Positions 17,649 to 26,294 of a DNA stretch of 64,000 nucleotides are shown piece after piece. The stretch is from Pelomonas sp963422775 (GTDB taxonomy: Bacteria; Pseudomonadota; Gammaproteobacteria; Burkholderiales; Burkholderiaceae_C). The translations under genes and the position numbers were made by a program. The notes below the pieces were generated by a model. It had not been told where the DNA came from, did not search any database, and was given only the letters and a program-made list of their open reading frames with translations. Numbering within the stretch: the first letter of the stretch is position 1; each line of letters starts with the position of its first letter. The stretch is taken from NCBI GenBank assembly GCA_963422775.4, contig CAUJSJ030000169.1, positions 1-64,000 on the forward strand, given 5' to 3'.

Positions 17649-17670
17649 GTGTATTGGTCAAGCAATACAC
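17649..17670. promoter_or_regulatory. Perfect palindromic operator for the GntR/YtrA-type regulator
   Basis: GTGTATTG-N6-CAATACAC: 8-bp arms with no mismatch, ending 8 bases before the regulator start codon. YtrA-subfamily regulators are known to bind such TGTA..TACA palindromes in their own promoters, so autorepression of this regulator/ABC operon is expected. TTGTGT (17647) and TAATAC (17671) could be the -35 and -10 boxes with 18-bp spacing. Confidence 0.7.
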
Positions 17671-17678
17671 TAATACGC

Positions 17679-18087
17679 ATGCCCAGCCCCCCGGCTTTCT
17701 TCGACATCCAGCCGCAACTGGCCACGCCCATCTACCGCCAGGTGGTGGAGCAGGTGCAGCGCCTCGTCGCGGGGGGCCAGCTCGACCCTGGGGATGAGCT
17801 GCCCAGCGTGCGCGCCGTTGCCGAGCGGCATGCCATCAACCCGATGACCGTCAGCAAGGGCCTACAGCCTGCTGGAGGCCGAGGGCTTGCTCGAGCGGCG
17901 CCGCGGCGTGGGCATGGTGGTGGCCGCGCGCGCCCAGCCCGCCGCCGCCGGCAGTGACCGCCTGGCCTTGCTGGCGCCCGCCGTGCAGGCATTGGCCCGA
18001 CAGGCTCGCCAGCTCGGCATCCCGCCCGACCAGGCCGTCGAGGCCCTCGCGCGCGCCCTTCAATCCTTGGAACAGGACCAGCCATGA
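17679..18087 (+). CDS. GntR-family (YtrA-type) repressor, frame broken by one base
   Basis: Starts MPSPPAFFDIQPQLATPIYR and reads through the winged helix-turn-helix (QVVEQVQRLVAGGQLDPGDE, LPSVRAVAERHAINPMTVSK). One extra G in the run at 17858-17860 then shifts the frame; taking it out gives KAYSLLEAEGLLERRRGVGM and a 135-residue protein that stops at 18087. The short C-terminal tail (about 50 residues, no large effector domain) is the mark of the YtrA subfamily, which controls neighbouring ABC transporters. Its stop overlaps the ABC ATPase start. The break is probably a base-calling error. Confidence 0.82.
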
Positions 18088-18923
18088 CGCTCGCCATCGA
18101 GGCCCGCCAGCTCAGCCTCAGCCGTGACGCGGACTGGGGCGCCGCCCGCAGCCGCGTGCTCGACCGCATCGATTTGTCCATTCCCGAGGGCGCCGTCGTC
18201 GGCCTCGTCGGGCGCAATGGCGCTGGCAAGAGCACGCTGATGCGCTGCCTGCTCGGGCTGACGACGCCCAGTGAGGGCGAGACGCGGCTGCTGGGCGAGC
18301 CCAGCCTCGCGCTGACCGACGCGGTGCGCGAGCGCCTGGGTTACGCCGCGCAGACGCCCGACCTCTTCCCGCGCCTGACCGGCCTGGCGCATCTGGACGA
18401 GATGGCCGCGTTGTATCCCGGCGTCCACCTGCCCGGCGCCGTCGCGCTCGCCGCGCGGCTGGACCTGCCGCTGGGCCGGCGCGCGGATGCGCTGTCGCTG
18501 GGCGACCAGCAGAAGCTCGCTGTCGTGCTGGCGCTGGCCCACGACCCGGACCTGCTGCTGCTGGACGAGCCGGTGGCGAGCCTGGACCCGATCTCGCGCC
18601 GCGACTTCATGCGTGCGCTGTTCGCGATGCGACGCAAGGCGGCACCGCGCACGGTGCTGGTGTCCAGCCATCTGCTCAGTGACCTGGAGCGCGTCGTCAG
18701 CCATGTGCTGTTTCTGCGCGAAGGGCGGGTGCAGCTTTTCGTCGAGTGGGACGACGCCGTGGAGCACCTGCGCTGCGTGCCCGCCCCCGAGCCCGACCCG
18801 GCCGGCCTGCACTGGAGTGCCGCCCAGGGCGGCCAGCTGCTGGTCGACAGCCGCCAACGGCCCGACGCCGCCGGCCTGCCGGGCCTGGGCATGGAAGACC
18901 TGCTGGAGGTGCTCAACACATGA
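18084..18923 (+). CDS. ABC transporter ATP-binding protein
   Basis: 279 aa. Walker A is GRNGAGKS, Walker B LLLLDEP with the D-loop SLDP, and the switch His is in VLVSSHLLSD. The signature is LSLGDQQKL instead of the usual LSGGQ, a loose version. The C-terminal 60 residues are an extra domain as in CcmA/YtrB-type exporters. It overlaps the GntR regulator by 4 bp and the permease by 4 bp, forming one translational unit regulator-ATPase-permease. Likely an efflux pump induced by a ligand or envelope stress; substrate unknown. Confidence 0.92.
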   Translation: MTLAIEARQLSLSRDADWGAARSRVLDRIDLSIPEGAVVGLVGRNGAGKSTLMRCLLGLTTPSEGETRLLGEPSLALTDAVRERLGYAAQTPDLFPRLTGLAHLDEMAALYPGVHLPGAVALAARLDLPLGRRADALSLGDQQKLAVVLALAHDPDLLLLDEPVASLDPISRRDFMRALFAMRRKAAPRTVLVSSHLLSDLERVVSHVLFLREGRVQLFVEWDDAVEHLRCVPAPEPDPAGLHWSAAQGGQLLVDSRQRPDAAGLPGLGMEDLLEVLNT

Positions 18924-20278
18924 AAGGCGTCTTGACGATGGACGATGCGGCGCCGCCCGCCTTCGACCTGCCGCTGGCCACGCGGCTGCTGCCCGGCGCG
19001 GTGAGCGCTTTTGCGGCCTTGCTGGCCGTGGCGCATGGGGAAGGATTTCTGCGCGGATCAGGCGCGCTGGTCACGCTGTTGCACCTGCAGGCCAGCCTGC
19101 TGGCGCTCGGGGCGGCTGCCGCGGCGGCTGTGGCCCACGCCCGCCTGAGCCGATGGGAGGCCCGCGTTGCCCCGCAAAGCGCGCAGGCCCGGGTGCGTGC
19201 TGGCTTGCTGCGCGACTTGTGGCACATGGCGGCCATCGGCCTGGTCGGCCCGCTGGCGCTGGCTGTCGTCGTGGGCTGGCAGTCGGGCGATGCACAGCCT
19301 CTGCCGGGCACGCTGGCCGTGCTCGGGGCGAGCCTTTGCGCCAGCTTCTGCGCGGTGCACAGCTGGCAGGGCCGTGCGCGGCGCTGGCTGCTGCCGCTCG
19401 CTGTGGCGGTGCTGCTGTGCTTGCTGGCGGCGCCGGGCGCCGTGGCGGCGGTCAGCAGTGACGGCCGGCTGGCCCTGCTCACGCTCGCACTCACGGCCGC
19501 GGCGGTGTGGCGCTTTGTGCTGGCGCCGCAGGCTCTGGCGGCGCGTGCGCTGGCTCTGCCATTTCCGAAATTGCCGCCCTGGTGGCGCCGTACCTGGGCA
19601 CATCGCAGTTGGGAACTCGTCCGCTACCAGCAGCCCTATCAAACACTCACCGGCCGAGCGGTGCGTCCTCCCAAAGTGAATGTCTTGCTGATGGGATTGG
19701 CATGGTTGCCGCAGTTCCTTGCCCAGGCCCAACACCTGGGCTGGCTGGGCTGGGGCCAGGCCTACAGCGCCGAGTACGCGGCGGCGGGCTATGGCGTGTG
19801 GATGCTGTTCATCGTGGCCTTCGCCGGTGCCTATCTCGTCGCGCCAACGCTGCACTGGCGCCACCGCCTTGCGCCGGGCGGCTTGACACCGCGGCGTTGG
19901 GCGCGCCGCCTGGTGTGGGGTTCCATGCTCGGTTATGCGGCGGCCGTCAGCCTGGGCATCGCCCTGTCGGTGCTCGCCAATCGGCTGGCGTCCCGGCCGC
20001 TTCATGCCGACGCCTGGCCGCTGGCCATGGGAGATGTGTTGCTGGCGAGCAGCTTTGCCGTCTGGCAGCGCGGCCGGTACGAGGGCCAGGCAACGGGGTT
20101 GGCCTGCGTGATGGGCTTCGGCCTGGCCGCCTTCGCGGTGCTGGCCTTGCTGCCGCTGCTGGGCGTGACCCCCCAGCGTGGCGCCGTGTGGCTGCTTGTC
20201 GAGCTGGTCCTCACCGTGTGGCTCGCACTTTCGGCCATCCGCGCCTGGGCCGCACGCGATCTCAACGCGTTGGCCTGA
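18920..20278 (+). CDS. Multi-spanning membrane protein, probable ABC permease partner
   Basis: 452 aa from the ATG that overlaps the ATPase stop (ATGA). About ten hydrophobic segments are visible, for example LLPGAVSAFAALLAVAHG, ALVTLLHLQASLLALGAAAA, WHMAAIGLVGPLALAVVVGW, WLLPLAVAVLLCLLAAPG and YGVWMLFIVAFAGAYLVAP. No known motif identifies a transporter family; the assignment rests on its position right after the ATPase, as in ytr-type operons. A polar Arg/Trp-rich loop at about 230-255 (PPWWRRTWAHRSWELVRYQQ) is probably cytoplasmic. Confidence 0.75.
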   Translation: MKGVLTMDDAAPPAFDLPLATRLLPGAVSAFAALLAVAHGEGFLRGSGALVTLLHLQASLLALGAAAAAAVAHARLSRWEARVAPQSAQARVRAGLLRDLWHMAAIGLVGPLALAVVVGWQSGDAQPLPGTLAVLGASLCASFCAVHSWQGRARRWLLPLAVAVLLCLLAAPGAVAAVSSDGRLALLTLALTAAAVWRFVLAPQALAARALALPFPKLPPWWRRTWAHRSWELVRYQQPYQTLTGRAVRPPKVNVLLMGLAWLPQFLAQAQHLGWLGWGQAYSAEYAAAGYGVWMLFIVAFAGAYLVAPTLHWRHRLAPGGLTPRRWARRLVWGSMLGYAAAVSLGIALSVLANRLASRPLHADAWPLAMGDVLLASSFAVWQRGRYEGQATGLACVMGFGLAAFAVLALLPLLGVTPQRGAVWLLVELVLTVWLALSAIRAWAARDLNALA

Positions 20279-20316
20279 GCGTCATACTGGCGCCCACCCG
20301 CATCAGAGATTCGCCC

Positions 20317-21573
20317 ATGTCGTTGCTCAAGGACATAGACGCGGCCAGCGCCGCGCTGCAAGCCCAGGTCATTGCCTGGCGGCGTGACCTGCACGCGCAC
20401 CCCGAGTTGGGCAACCGCGAGTTCCGCACGGCGTCCATCGTCGCCGAGCATCTGCGCAGCCTCGGCTTCGACGAGATCAAGACGGGTGTGGCCCACACCG
20501 GCGTCGTCGGGCTGCTCAGGGGCGGCAAGCCCGGTGGCGTGGTTGCGCTGCGCGCCGACATGGACGCCCTGCCCGTCACCGAGGAGGTGGTGCTGCCGTT
20601 CGCGTCCAAGGCGCGCGCCGTCTGGAACGGCGAGGAGGTGGGCGTCATGCATGCGTGCGGGCACGACTGCCACGTCGCCATCCTGATGGGCGTGGCGACC
20701 ATCCTGGCCGGGCTGCGCGAGCAGATTCCCGGCTCGGTCAAGTTCATCTTCCAGCCCGCCGAGGAGATGCCGCCCGAGGGCGAGCAGGGCGGCGCCGCGC
20801 TGATGATCAAGGAAGGCGTGCTGGAGCACCCGACGCCGAGCGCCATCTTCGGCCTGCACGTCACGTCGCGCCAGCCGGCCGGCGTCATCGGCTACCGGCC
20901 CGGGCCCACGATGGCCAGCAGCGACAAGCTCAAGATCACCGTGCAGGGCAAGCAGACGCACGGCGCGGCGCCGTGGCTGGGCGTGGATCCCATCGTCACG
21001 TCCGCGCAGATCGTGCTGGGCCTGCAGACCATCGTCAGCCGCACGCTGGACCTGAACCGCGAGCCGGCCGTCGTCACCATCGGTGCCATCAAGGGCGGCG
21101 TGCGAGAGAACATCATCCCGGACTCGGTCGAGATGCGCGGCACCATCCGCAGCTTCGACGAGGGCATGCGCGACGCCATCCACGAGCGCGTGGTGCAGCT
21201 GGCCGAAGGCATCGCCGCCGGATCACGCGCGACGTGCAAGGTCTGCATCACGAAGAACTACCCCGTCACGCGCAACGACCCGGTGCTGACCGAGCAGATG
21301 GTGCCCACGCTGACGCGCGTGGCCAGCACGGGCCCCCGCCCGATGGGCATCGAGGTCGTGCCCAAGGCCACCGGCGCCGAGGACTTCTCCTTCTTCCAGC
21401 GCCTGATCCCGGGCCTGTTCTTCTTCGTCGGCGTGACGCCGCCGGACATCGAGCCGAGCCAGGCCTACTCCAACCACTCGCCGCGCTTCATCGTCGACGA
21501 GCGCGGGCTGGAGGTCGGCGTGCGTGCGCTCGCCCACTTGGCGGTGGACTACCTTGCCGGCCAATCAGGCTGA
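20317..21573 (+). CDS. M20-family amidohydrolase (hippurate hydrolase / HipO type)
   Basis: 418 aa. The family is shown by WRRDLHAHPELGNREFRTA, the metal-site segments ALRADMDALP, HACGHDCHVAIL and IFQPAEEMPPEGEQGGA, the lid-domain segment KQTHGAAPWLGVDPI and the C-terminal GAEDFSFF. Members hydrolyse N-acyl amino acids or related amides with a dinuclear metal centre; all ligands (Cys/His of ACGHDCH, Glu of PAEE) are present. It follows the permease by 38 bp on the same strand and is convergent with flgH (19-bp gap). Exact substrate unknown. Confidence 0.92.
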   Translation: MSLLKDIDAASAALQAQVIAWRRDLHAHPELGNREFRTASIVAEHLRSLGFDEIKTGVAHTGVVGLLRGGKPGGVVALRADMDALPVTEEVVLPFASKARAVWNGEEVGVMHACGHDCHVAILMGVATILAGLREQIPGSVKFIFQPAEEMPPEGEQGGAALMIKEGVLEHPTPSAIFGLHVTSRQPAGVIGYRPGPTMASSDKLKITVQGKQTHGAAPWLGVDPIVTSAQIVLGLQTIVSRTLDLNREPAVVTIGAIKGGVRENIIPDSVEMRGTIRSFDEGMRDAIHERVVQLAEGIAAGSRATCKVCITKNYPVTRNDPVLTEQMVPTLTRVASTGPRPMGIEVVPKATGAEDFSFFQRLIPGLFFFVGVTPPDIEPSQAYSNHSPRFIVDERGLEVGVRALAHLAVDYLAGQSG

Positions 21574-21592
21574 CGCAGCGCAGAGCGCCGGA

Positions 21593-22261
21593 TCAACTCG
21601 GCGCGATATTGAGGAAGAAGCGCGACAGCCAGCCCACGGCGTGGGCGTCGGACGCCGCGCCGCGGCCGCGCTGCTCGATGCGCACATTGGCCACCGAGGT
21701 CGACGACACGGCATTGCCCTGGGCAATCATGCGCGGGTCCACCTGGCCGGAAAAGCGCAGCACGTCGACGTTGTGGTTGACGCCGATCTGCTTCTCGCCG
21801 CTGATCATCAGGTGGCCGTTGGGCAGCACGCCGGTCACGACGGCCGTGATGGCGCCAGTGAACTCGTTGGTGTTCTGGTTGCTGCCCTTGCCCTTGTTGT
21901 CGTTGGCCGAGGTGGCGCCTGCGCTGGCCTTGCCGAAGGAGTTGCCGGCGATCAGCGGCAGCGCGGTCACGCCGGCAGACAGGCTGCCCGACTTGCTCAG
22001 CTCGCTGGTGCTGGTCTGTGTGGCCGAGACCTTTTCGACGATGTTGATCGTCAGCGTGTCGCCCACCAGCCGTGCGCGATGGTCCTCGAACAGTGGGCGG
22101 TAGCTGGCGCCCTGGTAGATGGCGCCGTTGGTGGGTGCCAGAGGCTGCACGGGCGGCAGGTTGACGACCGGCGTGTGGGCCAGTTCGACCTGGGGCTCGG
22201 GGTAGGGCGTGGCGCAACCGGCGAGCAGGGCCGTGGCGGCGAGGAGAGCGAGGTACTTCAT
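21593..22261 (-). CDS. flgH: Flagellar L-ring lipoprotein FlgH
   Basis: 222 aa starting MKYLALLAATALLAGC: a lipoprotein signal with lipobox LAGC at about 12-15. The conserved family region is seen in SYRPLFEDHRARLVGDTLTI, IVEKVSATQT and the C-terminal GEKQIGVNHNVDVLRFSG and VRIEQRGRG. FlgH builds the outer-membrane L ring. It follows flgG by 11 bp. The next canonical gene, flgI, is not next to it; foreign-order plus-strand genes come in between. Confidence 0.95.
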   Translation of the reverse strand: MKYLALLAATALLAGCATPYPEPQVELAHTPVVNLPPVQPLAPTNGAIYQGASYRPLFEDHRARLVGDTLTINIVEKVSATQTSTSELSKSGSLSAGVTALPLIAGNSFGKASAGATSANDNKGKGSNQNTNEFTGAITAVVTGVLPNGHLMISGEKQIGVNHNVDVLRFSGQVDPRMIAQGNAVSSTSVANVRIEQRGRGAASDAHAVGWLSRFFLNIAPS

Positions 22262-22272
22262 GACGCGTCTCC

Positions 22273-23055
22273 TTAGATCTGGGCCAGCTTCTGCAGCATC
22301 TGGTCTGACGTCTGCACGGCCTTGGAGTTCAGCTCGTAGGCGCGCTGGGTCTGGATCATCTGCACCAGCTCCTCGACGACGTTGACGTTGGCCGTCTCGA
22401 CGAAGCCCTGCTGCAGCGCGCCCATGCCGTTGTTGTTGGGCGCGCCGGTGTTGGGCGTGCCGCTGGAGGCGGTCTCGGCGAACAGGTTCTGGCCCTTGGG
22501 GTCCAGGCCGGCCGGGTTCACGAAGTTGGCGAGCTGCAGCTGGCCGACGGTCTGCGGCGCGGTCTGGGCGGGCAGCGTGACGCTGACGGTGCCGTCGTTG
22601 CCGATGGTCAGGCTCTGCGCGTTGTTGGGGATCGTGATGCCGGGCAGCACCGTGTAGCCGTTGCTCGTCACCATCTGGCCGTTGGCGTTGAGCTGGAAGC
22701 TGCCGTCGCGCGTGTAGGCGGTCGTGCCATCGGGCATCTGGATCTGGAAGAAGCCGTCGCCCTTGATGGCGAGATCCAGGTTGTTGCTGGTCTGCTGCAG
22801 GTTGCCCTGCGTGTAGATGCGCGCGGTGGCGACCGGGCGCACGCCCAGGCCCACCTGCAGGCCCGTGGGCAACACGGTTTGCTCGGTGGTGTTGGCGCCG
22901 CTCTGGCGCATGTTCTGGTAGATCAGGTCCTCGAAGACGGCGTGCGAGCGCTTGTAGCCATTGGTGGCGACGTTGGCGAGGTTGTTCGAGATGTTGTCCA
23001 GCTGGGTCTGCTGGGCTTCCATGCCGGTCTTGGCAATCCACAGGGAACGCATCAT
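22273..23055 (-). CDS. flgG: Flagellar distal rod protein FlgG
   Basis: 260 aa, exact family length. The N terminus (MMRSLWIAKTGMEAQQTQLD, NISNNLANVATNGYKRS) and the C terminus (NVNVVEELVQMIQTQRAYEL, NSKAVQTSDQMLQKLAQI) are the classic rod/hook motifs that form the coiled core. The middle (DLAIKGDGFFQIQMPDGTTA) is the D1 domain. 12 bp after flgF and 11 bp before flgH. Confidence 0.97.
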   Translation of the reverse strand: MMRSLWIAKTGMEAQQTQLDNISNNLANVATNGYKRSHAVFEDLIYQNMRQSGANTTEQTVLPTGLQVGLGVRPVATARIYTQGNLQQTSNNLDLAIKGDGFFQIQMPDGTTAYTRDGSFQLNANGQMVTSNGYTVLPGITIPNNAQSLTIGNDGTVSVTLPAQTAPQTVGQLQLANFVNPAGLDPKGQNLFAETASSGTPNTGAPNNNGMGALQQGFVETANVNVVEELVQMIQTQRAYELNSKAVQTSDQMLQKLAQI

Positions 23056-23067
23056 GGCGGGGCCTCT

Positions 23068-23799
23068 TTACTGACTGCCAAGGAGCTTGGCGGATTGCTG
23101 GCCCTGGGTCTGGGCGATCTGCAGCAGCTTCATCTGCTGCTCGAACTGGCGGCCGGCGGCGATCATGGACACCATGGTCTCGACCGGGCTGACGTTGGAA
23201 CCCTCCAGCGCACCGTCCTGCAGGCGCGCGGCGGGGTTGGCGGGCAGGTCGCCATCGGCCGCGCGGAACAGGCCGTCGTCGCCGCGCGTGAGCTGGTTGG
23301 TCGTCTCGGGCGTGACCAGCTTGAGCCGGCCCACCGTCGTCGGCTTCTGGTTGGGCGCCTTGGCGCTGATGGTGCCGTCGTTGCCGATCTCGACGGCGCT
23401 GTTGGGCGGCACGTTGATCGGGCCGCCGTCACCGAGCACCGGCATGCCGTTGCGCATGACGAGCAGGCCGTCGGCATTCACGTCCAGCGAGCCGGCGCGG
23501 GTGTAGGCCTCGGTGCCGTCGTTGGACTGCACGGCCAGCCAGGCGTTGCCTTGCATGGCCACGTCGAGGTTGCGGCCGGTGGGCGTTAGCGGGCCGGGCG
23601 AGGCGTCGTAGCCAATGGTGGTTTCCAGCGCGTAGGCGCGCGTGGAGGCGCCGTCGCCACGCACGGGCACCGCACGGAAGGCCTGCAGCTCGGCGCGAAA
23701 GCCGTTGGTCGTCACGTTGGCGAGGTTGTGCGAGAGCACGTCCTGCCGCTGCATGGCCGCCTTCGCGCCGGCCATCGACAGGTAAATCATCCGATCCAT
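23068..23799 (-). CDS. flgF: Flagellar proximal rod protein FlgF
   Basis: 243 aa. Begins MDRMIYLSMAGAKAAMQRQD with the rod motif LSHNLANVTTNGFRAE and ends with SNVSPVETMVSMIAAGRQFE, QQMKLLQIAQTQGQ. The D1 domain has RNLDVAMQGNAWLAVQ. It is a rod subunit exported by the flagellar secretion system. Located between flgE and flgG in the normal order. Confidence 0.95.
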   Translation of the reverse strand: MDRMIYLSMAGAKAAMQRQDVLSHNLANVTTNGFRAELQAFRAVPVRGDGASTRAYALETTIGYDASPGPLTPTGRNLDVAMQGNAWLAVQSNDGTEAYTRAGSLDVNADGLLVMRNGMPVLGDGGPINVPPNSAVEIGNDGTISAKAPNQKPTTVGRLKLVTPETTNQLTRGDDGLFRAADGDLPANPAARLQDGALEGSNVSPVETMVSMIAAGRQFEQQMKLLQIAQTQGQQSAKLLGSQ

Positions 23800-23827
23800 G
23801 CTCGCTCCTCAGCCGGTGTCGTCGAGA

Positions 23828-25166
23828 TCAGCGAAGGTTCACGATCGTCTGCAGCACCTGATCCTGCGTCTTGATCGTCTGCGCGCTGGCCTGGTAGGCG
23901 CGCTGGGGCCGTCACCATGTTGACCAGCTCGGCCGTGATGTCGACGTTGCTTTCCTCCAGCGCGCCGGACTGCATCGAACCCATGTTGCCGTCGCCCGGC
24001 ACGCCCACCACCGCGTCGCCCGAGGCGACGGTGCGGATCCAGACGTTGCCGCCCATGGTCTGCAGGCCTTGCGGGTTGCGGAAGTTGGCGAGCTCGATCT
24101 GGCCGGCCGGCTTGCTCTGGCCGTTGGAATAGCGGGCCTGGACGATGCCGTTGTTGGCCACCTGGATGCCGGTCAGCTGGCCCGGGGCGTAGCCGTCCTG
24201 CGTCAGGTTGGTCACCGCGAAGCTGCTGCCGTTCTCGGTGGCGCCGCTCAGCGACAGCTGGATGTTGGGGATGGCCAGCGTCGAGTTGCCTCGCGAGCTG
24301 GTGCCGGCCGGCACGTTCATGGTGATCACGCCGGGCGGCGTGGTGCTGCTGCCCGCAATGGCGGAAGGTGCACCGCCGGTGGGCGGGAAGGTGATGGTGG
24401 TGTAGGGCGTCGTCGGGTTGCCGAAGGCGTCCAGCGCGATGGCCGCGCCCGAGGCGTCGGTGTCGAACGGCGTGCCGTTGGCGGTCGCGTAGACGTTCCA
24501 GACGTCGTCGCCCGTTGCCGAGGTGGCGGCCTTCTGGAAGTAGAAGGTCACCGCCACGTCCTGGCCCTTGGCGTCGTAGGCCGTCATCGAGGTGGCATTG
24601 TTGTAGGTGGCGCTGTCCTTGAGGTCCATGCCGGTGCCCGTGCCGCCGCCGGGGGCGGTGGTCTTCAGGCGGGAGTCGAGGTTGAACTCCATCGTGACCT
24701 TGCTCGTCACCGCCGGCGGGATGCCGCCGGTGGGCAGCTGCAGCGGCTGGGCCGTGCCCGGCTGGATGACGCCGGCGCCGTTGGCCGGGTAGCCCATCAG
24801 CTTCAGGCCGTCGTTGTTGACGATGAAGCCGTCCTTGCTGACCTTGAACTGGCCGTTGCGGCTGTAGCGCGTCGGGTTGGTGCCGTCGCTGACCTGGAAG
24901 AAGCCGCCGCCGTTGATGGCGAGGTCCATCGGGTTCTCGGTCGTCGTGATGTTGCCCTGCGTGAACTGCTGGGCCACGGACTGCAGGCTGGTGCCGATGC
25001 CGACCGAGTTCTGGCCCGCGCCGTTCAGCGCGGCCGCGTAGACGTCGGAGAACTCGGCCCGCGAACCCTTGGCGCCGAAGGTGCCCGAGTTGGCGATGTT
25101 GTTGCCGATGACGTCCAGGTTCTTGGAGGCGGCGTTGAGCCCGGAGAGGCCTTGCTGGAAGCTCAT
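23828..25166 (-). CDS. flgE: Flagellar hook protein FlgE, frame broken by one base near the C terminus
   Basis: Starts MSFQQGLSGLNAASKNLDVI with IANSGTFGAKGSRAEF, followed by the D1/D2 hook domains. One extra base in a four-G run at 23905-23908 breaks the frame; without it the reading is VNMVTAQRAYQASAQTIKTQ then DQVLQTIVNLR and stop at 23828, giving 445 aa with the family's C-terminal helix restored. As written, the frame runs on into flgF with a nonsense tail. The C-terminal helix is needed for hook assembly, so a real break would block motility; error in the sequence is more likely. Confidence 0.88.
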
Positions 25167-25209
25167 GGGAGGTCCTTGCTGTCGTGCGGGGGAAAAGGAG
25201 CGGGAGGGT

Positions 25210-25854
25210 TCAGTTGACGGACGAGACGGCCGTGTAGTCCACGGGGCCGAGGCGTTCGAGATTGAGCTTGAGGCTGCCGCCTTCGCTGTAGACGGCCTCG
25301 ACCTTGTCGTGCGCGTACAGCGTGGGCGTGACGGCCTTGGTGCCGTTGGCGGCAGTGATGCGGTACTTGACTTCGCTGCCCTCGGCGGCCATCGCGCCGG
25401 CCTTCCAGCTGAAGGTCTGGCGACCCGCGCCTTGAGCGCCGAGCTGCTGCGTGTCGATGACATTGCCGGCGGGGCCGAGGATCTCCAGCTTGACGGTCTG
25501 CGCCGCGCCATCGAGCTCGTAGCTGCTCTCGGCCACGCCGCCCTCGACCTGGAGCTTGTTGCCCGGCACGCTGACCTCGCGCCCCACCAGCGAGATGGAC
25601 TGCAGCGCCTGCATCTGGCCGAGCTGGCTGCCCAGCCCCTTGATGCTGGTGTCCAGCGTGGACAGGCTCGTGACCTGCTGGATCTGCGCCATCTGGCTCG
25701 TCACCTGGGCGTTGTCCATCGGGTTGAGCGGGTCCTGGTTGTTCATCTGCGCGACGAGCAGCTTCAGGAAGCGGTCCTGGGTTTCGGCGGCGTTCTTGGC
25801 CGAGACCGAGGTCCCGCCCGTCGTGCTGCTGCCGTTGAGTGCGGTGACGTCCAT
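25210..25854 (-). CDS. flgD: Flagellar hook assembly scaffold FlgD
   Basis: 214 aa from ATG at 25854 (MDVTALNGSSTTGGTSVSAK). The conserved N-terminal export/assembly block is AAETQDRFLKLLVAQMNNQD, PLNPMDNAQVTSQMAQIQQV. The C-terminal half is the Ig/tudor-like part (LEILGPAGNVI, FSWKAGAM). FlgD caps the growing hook and is then replaced by FlgK. 17 bp after flgC and 43 bp before flgE. Confidence 0.95.
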   Translation of the reverse strand: MDVTALNGSSTTGGTSVSAKNAAETQDRFLKLLVAQMNNQDPLNPMDNAQVTSQMAQIQQVTSLSTLDTSIKGLGSQLGQMQALQSISLVGREVSVPGNKLQVEGGVAESSYELDGAAQTVKLEILGPAGNVIDTQQLGAQGAGRQTFSWKAGAMAAEGSEVKYRITAANGTKAVTPTLYAHDKVEAVYSEGGSLKLNLERLGPVDYTAVSSVN

Positions 25855-25871
25855 GGGGTTGCCTTCAGCGG

Positions 25872-26288
25872 TCAGCTCTGACCAAGTTGGAGGGTCTTGA
25901 GCAGCAGGTTCTTGGCCGTGCTCATCACCTCGATGTTGTTCTGGTAGGAGCGCGAGGCCGAGATCATGTTGACCATCTCCTCCACCGGGCTCACGTTGGA
26001 ATAGGTCACGTAGCCATCGGCATCGGCCTGCGGGTGCTTGGGGTCGTGCACGCGCCGGCCGGGGGTCTGGTCCTCGGTGATCGTGCTCACGCGCACGCCG
26101 GCGTTGCCGCCGTCGTTGCCCGCGCCCATCAGCTGCGTCTGGAAGACGACCTGGCGCGCCTTGTAGGCCTGGCCATCGGGGCCGGCCACCGTGTCGGCGT
26201 TCGCCAGGTTGCTGGCCACCACGTTCAGGCGCTGGCTCTGCGCACTGACCGCGCTGCCGGCGACGTTGAAGATCTGGAACATCGACAT
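25872..26288 (-). CDS. flgC: Flagellar proximal rod protein FlgC
   Basis: 138 aa, standard length. MSMFQIFNVAGSAVSAQSQR with LNVVASNLANADTVAGPDGQ at the N terminus and VEEMVNMISASRSYQNNIEV, MSTAKNLLLKTLQLGQ at the C terminus. It forms the proximal rod with FlgB and FlgF. Six bases separate it from flgB. Confidence 0.96.
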   Translation of the reverse strand: MSMFQIFNVAGSAVSAQSQRLNVVASNLANADTVAGPDGQAYKARQVVFQTQLMGAGNDGGNAGVRVSTITEDQTPGRRVHDPKHPQADADGYVTYSNVSPVEEMVNMISASRSYQNNIEVMSTAKNLLLKTLQLGQS

Positions 26289-26294
26289 GATCGA

